Source: Arthrobacter sp. Y81
GTDB lineage: Bacteria > Actinomycetota > Actinomycetes > Actinomycetales > Micrococcaceae
Direction of reading: 5' to 3'
DNA length: 33,402 bases
Assembly (NCBI RefSeq): GCF_002929335.1
Contig: NZ_PJIL01000030.1
Location: 1-33,402, forward strand
Positions 20,980 to 28,733 of this stretch are shown here, piece after piece. A program made the translations under genes and the position numbers. Positions within the stretch are counted from its first letter, which is position 1, and each line of letters opens with the position of its first letter. The notes below the pieces were generated by a model that was given only the letters and a program-made list of their open reading frames with translations, ran no database searches and had not been told where the DNA came from.

Positions 20980-22470
20980 ATGTCTGAACGCACCACCACG
21001 GTTGCCAGGAACACTGCAACGGAACCAACCAGCGGAGGCCACAGCCAGGAACCGCACCTTGCCCGAGCGCTGAGCAACCGCCACATCCAGCTGCTGGCCA
21101 TCGGCGGCGCCATCGGAACCGGCCTGTTCATGGGCTCCGGCAAGACCATTTCCCTCGCCGGCCCTTCCGTCATCTTCGTCTACATGATCATCGGCTTCAT
21201 GCTGTTCTTTGTGATGCGGGCGATGGGCGAAATCCTGCTTTCCAACCTGAACTACAAGTCCTTCAGCGACTTCGCCGGAGACCTCCTGGGCCCGTGGGCC
21301 GGGTTCTTCACCGGCTGGTCCTACTGGTTCTTCTGGGTTGTCACCGGAGTGGCGGACATTGTGGCGATCGCCGGCTACGTGGACAAGCTCGCCCCCGGCA
21401 CCCCGCTGTGGATCCCGGCGCTCATCACCCCCGTGGTGCTGATCCTGCTGAACCTCCCCACGGTCAAGGCCTTCGGTGAAGCAGAATTCTGGTTCGCCAT
21501 CATCAAGGTGGTGGCCATCGTGGCGCTGATCGGCACCGGCATCGTGATGATCGCAACGAACTTCACCTCCCCCAACGGGGCTGTGGCCAACCTGGCCAAC
21601 ATGTGGAACGACGGCGGCATGTTCCCGCACGGCATGTTCGGCTTCATCCTCGGATTCCAGATCGCCATCTTCGCCTTCGCGGGCATCGAACTCGTGGGCA
21701 CCGCGGCGGCCGAAACCAAGGACCCGGAGAAGAACCTGCCGCGGGCCATCAACTCCATCCCCATCCGCGTCCTGCTCTTCTACGTCGGCGCCCTGGTGGT
21801 CATCATGGCGGTCAACCCGTGGCGGAGCATCGACGCCGCGAGCAGCCCCTTCATCGGCATGTTCACCCTGGCCGGCCTGGGCATCGCAGCAGTGGTGATC
21901 AACCTGGTGGTCCTCACCTCCGCGGCCTCCAGCGCCAACTCCGGCATCTACTCCACCTCGCGCATGGTCTACGGCCTGGCCCAGGACGGCAACGCCCCGA
22001 AGGCCTTCGGCAAGCTGAGCATCCGCAAGGTTCCGCAGAACGCCCTGCTGTTCTCCTGCATCTTCCTGCTGGCCGGCCTGGTGCTGCTCTACTCGGGCGA
22101 CTCCGTCATCGGCGCTTTCACCGTGGTCACCTCGGTTGCCTCGGTGCTCACCATGTTCGTCTGGTCCATGATCCTGGTCAGCTACATTGTGTTCCGCCGC
22201 CGCCGGCCGGAACTGCACGCAGAATCCGCCTTCAAGATGCCCGGCGGCACCTTCATGCCCTACGTGGTGCTGGCGTTCTTCGTGTTTATGCTCGTGGCGC
22301 TTGCCCAGGCCGACGACACCCGCCTGGCCCTGTTCGTAACGCCCCTCTGGTTCCTGATCCTGGGCGCGGCCTGGCACTTCAACCGGAAGACGCCGCTCCA
22401 GCAGGCGCGGATCGCAGAGTGGAAGGCTGAGTCTGATTCGGACAAAGCAAAAGTCAGCGCCCTGAGCTAG
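20980..22470 (+). CDS. cycA: D-serine/D-alanine/glycine permease (CycA-like)
   Basis: This is a 496-residue amino-acid:proton symporter of the AAT/APC family with about 12 helices. After a variable hydrophilic N terminus it follows E. coli CycA closely as I recall it: N-R-H-I-Q-L-x-A-I-G-G-A-I-G-T-G-L-F-M-G-S-G-K, F-V-Y-M-I-I-G-F-M-L-F-F-V-M-R-A-M-G-E, and F-S-D-F-A-x-D-L-L-G-P-W-A-G. I therefore infer uptake of glycine, D-alanine and D-serine, with related neutral amino acids possible. AAGGA about 10 nt upstream supports ATG 20980, although the frame is open further upstream. Its TAG stop lies in the same four bases (CTAG) as the stop of the converging MFS gene. Confidence 0.92.
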   Translation: MSERTTTVARNTATEPTSGGHSQEPHLARALSNRHIQLLAIGGAIGTGLFMGSGKTISLAGPSVIFVYMIIGFMLFFVMRAMGEILLSNLNYKSFSDFAGDLLGPWAGFFTGWSYWFFWVVTGVADIVAIAGYVDKLAPGTPLWIPALITPVVLILLNLPTVKAFGEAEFWFAIIKVVAIVALIGTGIVMIATNFTSPNGAVANLANMWNDGGMFPHGMFGFILGFQIAIFAFAGIELVGTAAAETKDPEKNLPRAINSIPIRVLLFYVGALVVIMAVNPWRSIDAASSPFIGMFTLAGLGIAAVVINLVVLTSAASSANSGIYSTSRMVYGLAQDGNAPKAFGKLSIRKVPQNALLFSCIFLLAGLVLLYSGDSVIGAFTVVTSVASVLTMFVWSMILVSYIVFRRRRPELHAESAFKMPGGTFMPYVVLAFFVFMLVALAQADDTRLALFVTPLWFLILGAAWHFNRKTPLQQARIAEWKAESDSDKAKVSALS

Positions 22471-23924
22471 GACGTTTGACGCGCCGCAACCCGCGGCGCC
22501 ACAACCACAGCGACGACGGCGATGGCGGCCGTGAGGGCGAACACTCCCGCGAAGGAGGCGCCCGACACCCCGCCCGCCGTCGTCGTTGCGGTTAAGGCCG
22601 TGAACACGATCCCGGTGGCGGCAAGGGCCAGCGCGCCGCCGAGGGAATCGGAAATGGACATGGCGGAACTGTTGAAGCCCTCCGTGTCCGGAGTGGACAT
22701 GGCCAGCGTCATGACGCTCAGGCGCGGATACATCAGCCCCATGCCGCCGCCGGCGAAGATCCAGCCCGCGATCGCGACGGCGGCCGGCCAGCCCAGGACG
22801 GTGGTCACCAAGGCAAGGACGACGGCGCCGAGCACCATCGCGGACCCGATCACGATGGCCAGCCGGTGGGTCAGCTTCGTACCGAGCCTGCCCTGGACCG
22901 CGGAAGCTCCGGCCCAGGCAATTGCACCGAACGTGAGGGTCAGCCCGGCGAAGGTGGGCGAATAGGAGTAGCGCTCCACCAGCAGGTACGGCAGGTAGAC
23001 CTCCGCCCCGAAGAACGCCGCCGAGATCAGCCCGCGGGCCAGAATGACGCTCGGCAGCCCGCGCCGGGCCAGCAGTGTGCCGCGGGGCACCAGCGGCCGC
23101 ACCGCCACCAGTGCAATCACGACGGCGGCTGCCGCCAGCGCGCCGCCCGCTACCGGGACCTGCGCGGAGAGGTTCAGGCCGAGGACGGCGAGCGCCGCGA
23201 GGGCAGCCCAGGCGAGCCGGCCGTAGGACCACCGCCTGGCCTTCGCACTAGCCTCCGGCACGTCAGCTTTCGGAGGGCCCTCAGCCGCTGCCGGACGGCC
23301 GTGCAGCCCGCGCAGCGCGGGCACGATCATCAGGAGCGCCGGAACCACCAGCCCCACCACACCCAGGAACACCCAGTGCCAGCTTGCCGCCTGTGCCACG
23401 ATTCCGGCGGCGAAGGGGCCCACCAGGGACGGGATCACCCAGGCCGCGGAAAAGGCGGCGAAGATCTTCGGGTGCAGCACCGGCGGGTAGACGCGTGCCA
23501 CCACAACGTACAGGGCCACGGTCATGGCGCCGCCGCCCAGTCCCTGCACCAGCCGGCCGGCCACCAGGACGGCCATGCTTCCCGCGGTGCCGGCGATCAG
23601 CAGGCCAAGCACGAACATGGCCACCGACGCGTAGAGCGGCCCGACGGGCCCGCGGCGGTCCGACCAGTTGCCGGCCGCCACCATGCCGATCACACCCGTG
23701 GCGAGGGGGCCGGCGAAGGCCAGGGCGTAGAGCCCGGCGCCGTCCAGCTCACGGCTGACCAGCGGCATGATGGTGGTCACCGCGAGGGATTCGAAGGCTG
23801 CCAGGAACACCAGCGCGCACGCGCCGAACGTCACCAGGAGGTAGTGGCGGTGCAGGATTCCTGCGGTCGCCGGGGCGGATGCTGGGGCGCTTCGTTGCAC
23901 GGTGGTGGCCTGATCAATAGTCAT
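22467..23924 (-). CDS. MFS efflux transporter, predicted SoxR target
   Basis: This is a 485-residue major facilitator with 12-14 predicted helices. The loop 2-3 motif appears as G-N-W-S-D-R-R-G-P, and G-R-L-V-Q-G-L-G-G-G-A resembles motif B of drug:proton antiporters. Many Ala/Val-rich helices follow, with a basic cytoplasmic loop midway. It is divergent from soxR, and its promoter contains a SoxR box between a -35 and a -10 spaced 19 bp apart. ATG 23924 lies 7 nt from that -10, with no SD, so the message is probably leaderless. I infer export of a redox-active compound such as a phenazine or quinone, by analogy with other SoxR-controlled pumps. Confidence 0.92.
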   Translation of the reverse strand: MTIDQATTVQRSAPASAPATAGILHRHYLLVTFGACALVFLAAFESLAVTTIMPLVSRELDGAGLYALAFAGPLATGVIGMVAAGNWSDRRGPVGPLYASVAMFVLGLLIAGTAGSMAVLVAGRLVQGLGGGAMTVALYVVVARVYPPVLHPKIFAAFSAAWVIPSLVGPFAAGIVAQAASWHWVFLGVVGLVVPALLMIVPALRGLHGRPAAAEGPPKADVPEASAKARRWSYGRLAWAALAALAVLGLNLSAQVPVAGGALAAAAVVIALVAVRPLVPRGTLLARRGLPSVILARGLISAAFFGAEVYLPYLLVERYSYSPTFAGLTLTFGAIAWAGASAVQGRLGTKLTHRLAIVIGSAMVLGAVVLALVTTVLGWPAAVAIAGWIFAGGGMGLMYPRLSVMTLAMSTPDTEGFNSSAMSISDSLGGALALAATGIVFTALTATTTAGGVSGASFAGVFALTAAIAVVAVVVAPRVAARQTS

Positions 23925-23931
23925 GGACGTT

Positions 23932-23962
23932 ACCGTAGGACCTCAACTAAGGTTGAGGTCAA
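23932..23962 (-). promoter_or_regulatory. SoxR box in a 19-bp-spacer promoter
   Basis: GACCTCAAC-TAAG-GTTGAGGTC (23939-23960) is a perfect inverted repeat with 9-bp arms and closely matches the SoxR core CCTCAA-N6-TTGAGG. On the minus strand it sits between TTGACC (-35, 23962-23957) and TACGGT (-10, 23937-23932) with a 19-bp spacer, the overlong spacing that MerR-family activators such as SoxR correct. Transcription would start at the ATG of the MFS gene. Confidence 0.9.
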
Positions 23963-24032
23963 GGTGCCGCCCGGAATGCGGAAATGACGCTCGGCGTTCG
24001 GTTACAGCCTTCGTGAAAGCCTAGGGGGAAGC

Positions 24033-24533
24033 ATGCCACAGCTTGTCGGCGGAGCACACCATGCCCTGAGCGTCGGTGAGTTGTCCGAACGGAGCGGGGT
24101 GGCGCCGTCGGCCCTTCATTTCTACGAACGCAACGGCCTGATCTCCTCCGAACGGACCTCCGGAAACCAGCGGCGGTACCGCCGCGACGCCTTGCGGCGC
24201 GTCGCGTTCATCCGGGTCTCCCAGCGGGTCGGCATCCCGCTGAAGGAGATCCGGGCGGCGCTGGATTCCCTGCCTGAAGGCCGGACCCCCACCAAGCGCG
24301 ACTGGTCCCGACTTTCGCGGCTGTGGCGCTCCGAACTGGACGCGCGCATCGCTGCCCTGGAGCATTTGCGGCGCGACCTGGACGGGTGCATCGGATGCGG
24401 CTGCCTCAGCCTGAAGGCCTGCCGGCTGCAGAATCCGGAGGACACGCTGGGCGACGGCGGCACGGGCCCCCGGCGCTGGGAACCCGGCTCGCGGGACACT
24501 TACACCGGGGTCTCCGAAAGTCCGGACTCCTAA
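24033..24533 (+). CDS. soxR: Redox-sensitive transcriptional activator SoxR
   Basis: This is a 166-residue MerR-family regulator. The winged HTH (L-S-V-G-E-L-S-E-R-S-G-V-A, then L-H-F-Y-E-R-N-G-L-I) is followed by a dimerisation helix. The [2Fe-2S] cluster loop C-I-G-C-G-C-L-S-L-K-A-C places Cys at residues 119, 122, 124 and 130, the same numbering as E. coli SoxR as I recall it. Oxidation of the cluster by redox-cycling compounds switches the protein to an activating form. AGGGGGA just upstream supports ATG 24033. Its binding site lies in the 108-bp gap shared with the MFS gene, making a compact sensor-pump unit. No soxS gene is present, as expected outside enteric bacteria. Confidence 0.95.
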   Translation: MPQLVGGAHHALSVGELSERSGVAPSALHFYERNGLISSERTSGNQRRYRRDALRRVAFIRVSQRVGIPLKEIRAALDSLPEGRTPTKRDWSRLSRLWRSELDARIAALEHLRRDLDGCIGCGCLSLKACRLQNPEDTLGDGGTGPRRWEPGSRDTYTGVSESPDS

Positions 24534-24543
24534 GCGTCCAGCC

Positions 24544-25578
24544 TTAACCCGACGGAAGGCTCAACCCCACAGACGGCACGACGGCGCCGGTCGCCGTCGA
24601 GTCCGGGTTCAGCATCCAGCCCACCCGCTTGACGCTGCTGAGCATCACCACGCTCTCCACGAGTTCAATCCCCGGGATCCGCTGCTGCAGCGCAAGTTCC
24701 TCGGTCAGGACGTCGGCCACCGACTGCAGCCACATGATGATCACAAAGTTGGTCCGCCCGGTGGTGGAGGCGGCCAGCCGGACGTTGCGGAACCCCCGGA
24801 GCTCGGCCGCCGCGGCATCATGCTGGCCGGGCGGAACATTTGCGAACCACTGGCACGTCACCGGGAACCCGGAATACTTCTGCGCGATCTCGCAGCGGAA
24901 GGACAGCACGCGGCTGGCCAGCACGCGGTTCAGCTGCCGCTGGACCGTGGCCGGATGCCGCCCCAGGGCGCGGGCGATGTCCGCTGCCGTCGCCCGGCCA
25001 TCCCGGGCCAGGAAGGGCAGCAGGTCCAGGTGGCTGGCGGGCAGCGGCTCCCGCAGGGACAGGGGCGGAGCGGACCCCGCTGCCTCAGGTCCCGCCTTGG
25101 TCCGCAGCGCCGCCACCTGCGCACGGTCCAGGACGTTGAGCCGCCAGGAGTAGGCGCCCGTGTGCAGGCGCGTGCACAGCGCTGTCTGGTACTTCACGAG
25201 CCCGTCGATGTCCTTGAGCCGCGCGGCCACGGCGGTGCCGAACTCCTCCAGGGACTGCGTGATCGCCGTCAGCATCAGGTCACGGTTGCTGGCTGCCTCG
25301 TCCACGGTGACTATTTCCGGCACTGCCGCCAGGGCCTCCGTCACATCATCACGGCGGTGCATCTCGCACTCCACGTCCACAAACGCCAGGCACATCTGCT
25401 GCGGGTCGCCCATCAGGTGGGCGGTGACCCAGGACGCCCCGGCGGTTCGCAGCCGCTCCCAGCGTGCGGCAAGCGTGGTGGCGTGGACACCCAGGACCTC
25501 TGCGGCGTCCGCCCAGCTCAGCCGCGGCGCAATCTGGAGGGCGTTGATCAGCGCCAGGTCCTCCTCGCTGAGTTCCAT
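24544..25578 (-). CDS. Lrp/AsnC-family regulator with two DNA-binding domains
   Basis: This is a 344-residue regulator, twice the usual AsnC length because it holds two AsnC-like units. The first HTH is near residues 5-45 (D-L-A-L-I-N-A-L-Q-I-A-P-R-L-S-W-A-D-A-A-E-V-L-G-V), the second near 185-230 (L-P-F-L-A-R-D-G-R-A-T-A-A-D-I-A-R-A-L-G). Each is followed by a ligand-binding ferredoxin-like domain. It is divergent from the M20 amidohydrolase and MHS transporter across a 159-bp gap containing a clear inverted repeat, so it probably regulates them and itself. AsnC proteins usually sense amino acids, fitting an amidohydrolase that may release one. It ends 10 bp from the converging soxR stop. 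Confidence 0.9.
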   Translation of the reverse strand: MELSEEDLALINALQIAPRLSWADAAEVLGVHATTLAARWERLRTAGASWVTAHLMGDPQQMCLAFVDVECEMHRRDDVTEALAAVPEIVTVDEAASNRDLMLTAITQSLEEFGTAVAARLKDIDGLVKYQTALCTRLHTGAYSWRLNVLDRAQVAALRTKAGPEAAGSAPPLSLREPLPASHLDLLPFLARDGRATAADIARALGRHPATVQRQLNRVLASRVLSFRCEIAQKYSGFPVTCQWFANVPPGQHDAAAAELRGFRNVRLAASTTGRTNFVIIMWLQSVADVLTEELALQQRIPGIELVESVVMLSSVKRVGWMLNPDSTATGAVVPSVGLSLPSG

Positions 25579-25645
25579 TTATCCCTCTCCCTGCCCTCGT
25601 CCGCTGCGCGAATCCTGCGGTCAGCAGTACCTATTTGCATTTTTC

Positions 25646-25659
25646 CAGCCATTTGGCTG
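25646..25659. promoter_or_regulatory. Inverted repeat between AsnC-type regulator and amidohydrolase
   Basis: CAGCCA-TT-TGGCTG is a perfect 14-bp inverted repeat in an AT-richer stretch (TTTGCATTTTT precedes it). A second, looser repeat follows: GTCTGT (25659-25664) with ACAGAC (25678-25683). These are candidate operators for the divergent Lrp/AsnC protein. Confidence 0.5.
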
Positions 25660-25737
25660 TCTGTGAAGTGTGTCACGACAGACTGGAGACCGGAGCCGCA
25701 GAACCGCTGCCGGCCCGCCGACAGATCAGGAGCACGC

Positions 25738-26958
25738 ATGCCGATCATCACCGACGCCAAGGCGCTGCAGGGGGACCTTGCCAGGTTCAGGCACCAGCTG
25801 CACCAGGAGCCGGAAATCGGCCTTGATCTTCCGCGGACCCAGGAAAAGGTGCTGAAGGCGCTGGACGGGCTGCCGTACGAGATCACCCTCGGCGAGAGCA
25901 CGACGTCGGTCACTGCGGTCCTGCGCGGCGGCGCACCGCACGGCTCTCCCGCCAAGCCGGCGGTCCTGCTCCGCGCGGACATGGACGGCCTTCCGGTCCA
26001 GGAAAAGACCGGCGCCGAGTACACCTCGAAGATCGACGGGGCCATGCACGCCTGCGGCCACGACCTCCACACCGCCATGCTGGCCGGAGCCGCCACGCTC
26101 CTGGCCGAGCGCCGGCACGAACTGGCCGGCGACGTCGTCCTGATGTTCCAGCCGGGCGAGGAGGGCTTCGACGGCGCGAGCCACATGATCCGCGAAGGCG
26201 TCCTGGACGCCGCCGGACGGCGCGTGGATGCCGCGTACGGCATGCACGTGTTCTCCGCTTTGGAACCGCACGGGAAATTCTGCACGCGGCCCGGCGTCAT
26301 GCTGAGTGCCTCCGACGGGCTGTGCGTCACTGTACTGGGGGCCGGCGGCCACGGTTCGGCGCCGCACTCGGCCAAGGACCCGGTCACCGCGGCGGCAGAG
26401 ATGGTCACCGCGCTGCAGGTGATGATCACCCGGCAGTTCAACATGTTCGATCCCGTGGTGCTGTCGGTGGGCGTCCTGCAGGCCGGGACCAAGCGGAACA
26501 TCATCCCCGAAACCGCCAGGATCGAAGCCACCGTGCGCACGTTCTCCGAGGAATCCCGGGAGAAGATGATGACTTCGATCCCCGCGCTGCTTAAGGGCAT
26601 CGCCGCCGCGCACGGCCTGGATGTGGATGTGGAATACCGCGCCGAGTACCCGCTGAGCGTCACTGACGTGGACGAGACCAACACCGCGGAGGACGTGATC
26701 CGCGGGCTGTTCGGCGAAGGCCGGCACACCCGCTTCGCCACGCCGCTGAGCGGCTCGGAAGACTTTTCCCGCGTCATGAACGAGGTCCCCTCCACCTTTA
26801 TCGGCCTCAGCGCCGTGCCGCCTGGCGCCGACCATATCGCCGCAGCGTTCAACCACTCCCCCTATGCCACGTTCGACGACGGCGTCCTCGCCGACGGCGC
26901 CGCACTGTACGCGGAACTGGCACTCTCCCGCATCGCCACCCTGGCCGCCCGGTCCTGA
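25738..26958 (+). CDS. M20-family amidohydrolase
   Basis: This is a 406-residue metal-dependent amidohydrolase of the M20D group, which includes hippurate, N-acyl-amino-acid and IAA-amino-acid hydrolases. The N terminus F-R-H-Q-L-H-Q-E-P-E is typical. Metal and catalytic residues are in L-R-A-D-M-D-G-L-P, H-A-C-G-H-D-L-H-T-A-M, Q-P-G-E-E-G-F-D-G-A (catalytic Glu), Y-G-M-H-V-F and the late S-G-S-E-D-F-S. The lid domain carries G-A-G-G-H-G-S-A-P-H. AGGAG with a 5-nt spacer fixes ATG 25738 although the frame is open far upstream. The transporter gene follows 17 bp later. I infer cleavage of an imported N-acyl or related amino-acid conjugate. Confidence 0.92.
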   Translation: MPIITDAKALQGDLARFRHQLHQEPEIGLDLPRTQEKVLKALDGLPYEITLGESTTSVTAVLRGGAPHGSPAKPAVLLRADMDGLPVQEKTGAEYTSKIDGAMHACGHDLHTAMLAGAATLLAERRHELAGDVVLMFQPGEEGFDGASHMIREGVLDAAGRRVDAAYGMHVFSALEPHGKFCTRPGVMLSASDGLCVTVLGAGGHGSAPHSAKDPVTAAAEMVTALQVMITRQFNMFDPVVLSVGVLQAGTKRNIIPETARIEATVRTFSEESREKMMTSIPALLKGIAAAHGLDVDVEYRAEYPLSVTDVDETNTAEDVIRGLFGEGRHTRFATPLSGSEDFSRVMNEVPSTFIGLSAVPPGADHIAAAFNHSPYATFDDGVLADGAALYAELALSRIATLAARS

Positions 26959-26975
26959 GAACCCAGGAGAACACC

Positions 26976-28265
26976 ATGACAACCACCGTCAGCCCGCAGC
27001 TCGCGGCCCGCACTGCCACCAGGAAGACCATCATCGGCACCGGCATCGGTAACGCCGTCGAATGGTACGACTGGGCCATCTACGCCACCTTTACGCCGTT
27101 CATCGCCAGCCAGTTGTTCAGCAAGGCGGACCCGGCGTCTGCGGTCCTGTCCACGTTGGCGATCTTCGCCGTCGGCTTCGTGGCACGTCCCTTCGGCGGC
27201 TTCCTCTTTGGCTGGATCGGGGACAGGGTCGGCCGCAAAGCGTCCATGACCCTGGCCGTAGGCCTGGCCTCCCTGGGCAGCCTGATGATCGGCATCGCGC
27301 CCACTTTCGCTGCCGTAGGCGCGTGGGCATCCCTTATGCTGCTGGTGGCCCGGCTGGTCCAGGGCCTGGCGCACGGCGGCGAGCTGCCGTCGTCGCAAAC
27401 CTATCTTTCCGAAATGGCACCCCGGGAACACCGGGGGTTCTGGGCCACGCTGATCTACACGTCCGGCACCGTGGGCATCCTCTTCGGCACCCTCCTGGGC
27501 GCTGTCCTGAACATGGCGCTGAGCACCGAGGTGATGAATGCCTGGGGCTGGCGGATCCCGTTCCTGATCGGCGCCGCCATGGGCTTCTACGCCCTGATCA
27601 TGCGGTCGAAACTGCACGAGACGGACGTGTTCGAAGGCGAGAGCGCGACGGAGAAACGGGCGCCCATCTGGCCCCAGATCGTCCGGCACCGCAAGCAGGC
27701 CCTTCAGGTGATCGGCCTGACTGTGGGGCTGACCGTGATCTACTACATCTGGGGCGTGGTGGCCCCGAGCTACGCCACGACCGCCCTCAAGATCGACCGT
27801 GGTGAAGCGCTCTGGGCCGGCGTGATCGGCAACATCGTCTTCATTGCCGCCCTGCCGTTCTGGGGCAAGCTGTCCGACCGGATCGGCCGCAAGAAGGTCC
27901 TCTGGGCCGGCGCCATCGGTGCGGCCGTGATGCACTTCCCCATGACCTGGCTGCTGAAGGATTCCGCGTGGCAGCTGGCGGTCGGCATGTCCGTGATGCT
28001 CATCTTCATCGCCGCCAGCGCGGCCATTGTTCCGGCCGTCTACGCCGAACTGTTCCCCACCAGCATCCGCACCGTGGGTGTCGGCGTCCCCTACTCCATC
28101 TGCGTCGCAGTGTTCGGCGGAACCGCGCCGTACCTGCAGCAGTGGCTTGGCACCACGCTTCAGCTGCCCAGCCTGTTCAATATCTACGCCGTGGTGCTGC
28201 TGCTGATCAGCGCGGCATTCGTCTTCACTCTTCCCGAAACCAAGGGGAAGGACCTGCGCGGCTGA
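26976..28265 (+). CDS. MHS-family (MFS) metabolite:H+ symporter
   Basis: This is a 429-residue, 12-helix major facilitator of the metabolite:H+ symporter group. The marker I-G-N-A-V-E-W-Y-D-W-A-I-Y is at residues 24-36. The G-D-R-x-G-R-K motif is present at both the 2-3 loop (I-G-D-R-V-G-R-K-A) and the 8-9 loop (L-S-D-R-I-G-R-K-K). It is probably an importer of an organic acid or amide. AGGAG 8 nt upstream supports ATG 26976, and it shares a transcript with the amidohydrolase 17 bp before it. A very strong hairpin ends the unit. Its substrate should be the compound cleaved by the amidohydrolase, by inference. Confidence 0.93.
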   Translation: MTTTVSPQLAARTATRKTIIGTGIGNAVEWYDWAIYATFTPFIASQLFSKADPASAVLSTLAIFAVGFVARPFGGFLFGWIGDRVGRKASMTLAVGLASLGSLMIGIAPTFAAVGAWASLMLLVARLVQGLAHGGELPSSQTYLSEMAPREHRGFWATLIYTSGTVGILFGTLLGAVLNMALSTEVMNAWGWRIPFLIGAAMGFYALIMRSKLHETDVFEGESATEKRAPIWPQIVRHRKQALQVIGLTVGLTVIYYIWGVVAPSYATTALKIDRGEALWAGVIGNIVFIAALPFWGKLSDRIGRKKVLWAGAIGAAVMHFPMTWLLKDSAWQLAVGMSVMLIFIAASAAIVPAVYAELFPTSIRTVGVGVPYSICVAVFGGTAPYLQQWLGTTLQLPSLFNIYAVVLLLISAAFVFTLPETKGKDLRG

Positions 28266-28286
28266 CGCTGCGTCCTGGGTGAACCG

Positions 28287-28321
28287 GCGAAGGCCGGGCG
28301 GCTTGGCCGCCCGGCCTTCGC
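28287..28321 (+). terminator. Strong hairpin ending the amidohydrolase-transporter operon
   Basis: A perfect 16-bp stem, GCGAAGGCCGGGCGGC with GCCGCCCGGCCTTCGC, has a 3-nt loop (TTG) and lies 21 nt after the transporter stop. There is no U tract, a form common in high-GC Actinobacteria. Confidence 0.8.
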
Positions 28322-28342
28322 GGTGTCTGCGAGAATGGCGCC

Positions 28343-28702
28343 ATGCGGGCACCTTTTGTACACGAGGCAACCGTCGGGATGGCGGCCGACGGCGACCCCC
28401 GGGGCCCCGGCGGGGCCATCACCCTGGAATTATGCGGGAGCTGGGACCACAGCCCGCCCTGCCCTGTGGCGGCCCACCATACGCGGGCTGAAAGAGCGGG
28501 CGGGACGGTGGTCCTGCGGGTCGTTTTCGCCACAGAGCCGGAAGATGAAGCGGACGTGCGTCGCAGGATCGATCAGGCACTCCACTCCGGCACGGTGACC
28601 AGCCCGGACGGCGTGGTCAGCCACTGGGAGTTCCACGGAAGCAGGATAAGCGTGCCCACCCCGGCCGAGGCCGAGCACGCCCGGGGCCTCGCTGGGACGT
28701 AG
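28343..28702 (+). CDS. Conserved hypothetical protein
   Basis: This is a 119-residue soluble protein of unknown function. It looks like an alpha/beta domain: a strand-rich first part (G-A-I-T-L-E-L-C-G-S-W-D-H, then C-P-V-A-A-H-H-T), a strand T-V-V-L-R-V-V-F-A, and an acidic helix D-E-A-D-V-R-R-R-I-D-Q-A-L, ending with strands around V-V-S-H-W-E-F-H-G. The Cys/His-containing C-G-S-W-D-H and C-P-V-A-A-H-H segments might bind a metal, but that is only a guess. I believe similar proteins are common in Actinobacteria. No SD precedes ATG 28343; GAGAAT lies 6 nt upstream, suggesting a leaderless message. Confidence 0.65.
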   Translation: MRAPFVHEATVGMAADGDPRGPGGAITLELCGSWDHSPPCPVAAHHTRAERAGGTVVLRVVFATEPEDEADVRRRIDQALHSGTVTSPDGVVSHWEFHGSRISVPTPAEAEHARGLAGT

Positions 28703-28733
28703 CAGGCGGTGCCGCCTCGGGTTGAGTTCTGCC

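Noticed and set aside
20917..23232. A 771-codon open frame on the minus strand
   Set aside because: It runs opposite cycA and out of frame through part of the MFS gene. Its His/Gly/Asp-rich composition is typical of an antisense shadow.
24820..25737. A 306-residue N-terminal extension of the amidohydrolase
   Set aside because: It is antisense to the AsnC regulator. The family begins near ATG 25738, which has a strong SD.
26862..28370. A 502-codon minus-strand frame opposite the MHS transporter
   Set aside because: It is antisense to a clear 12-helix transporter and is low complexity with no domain.
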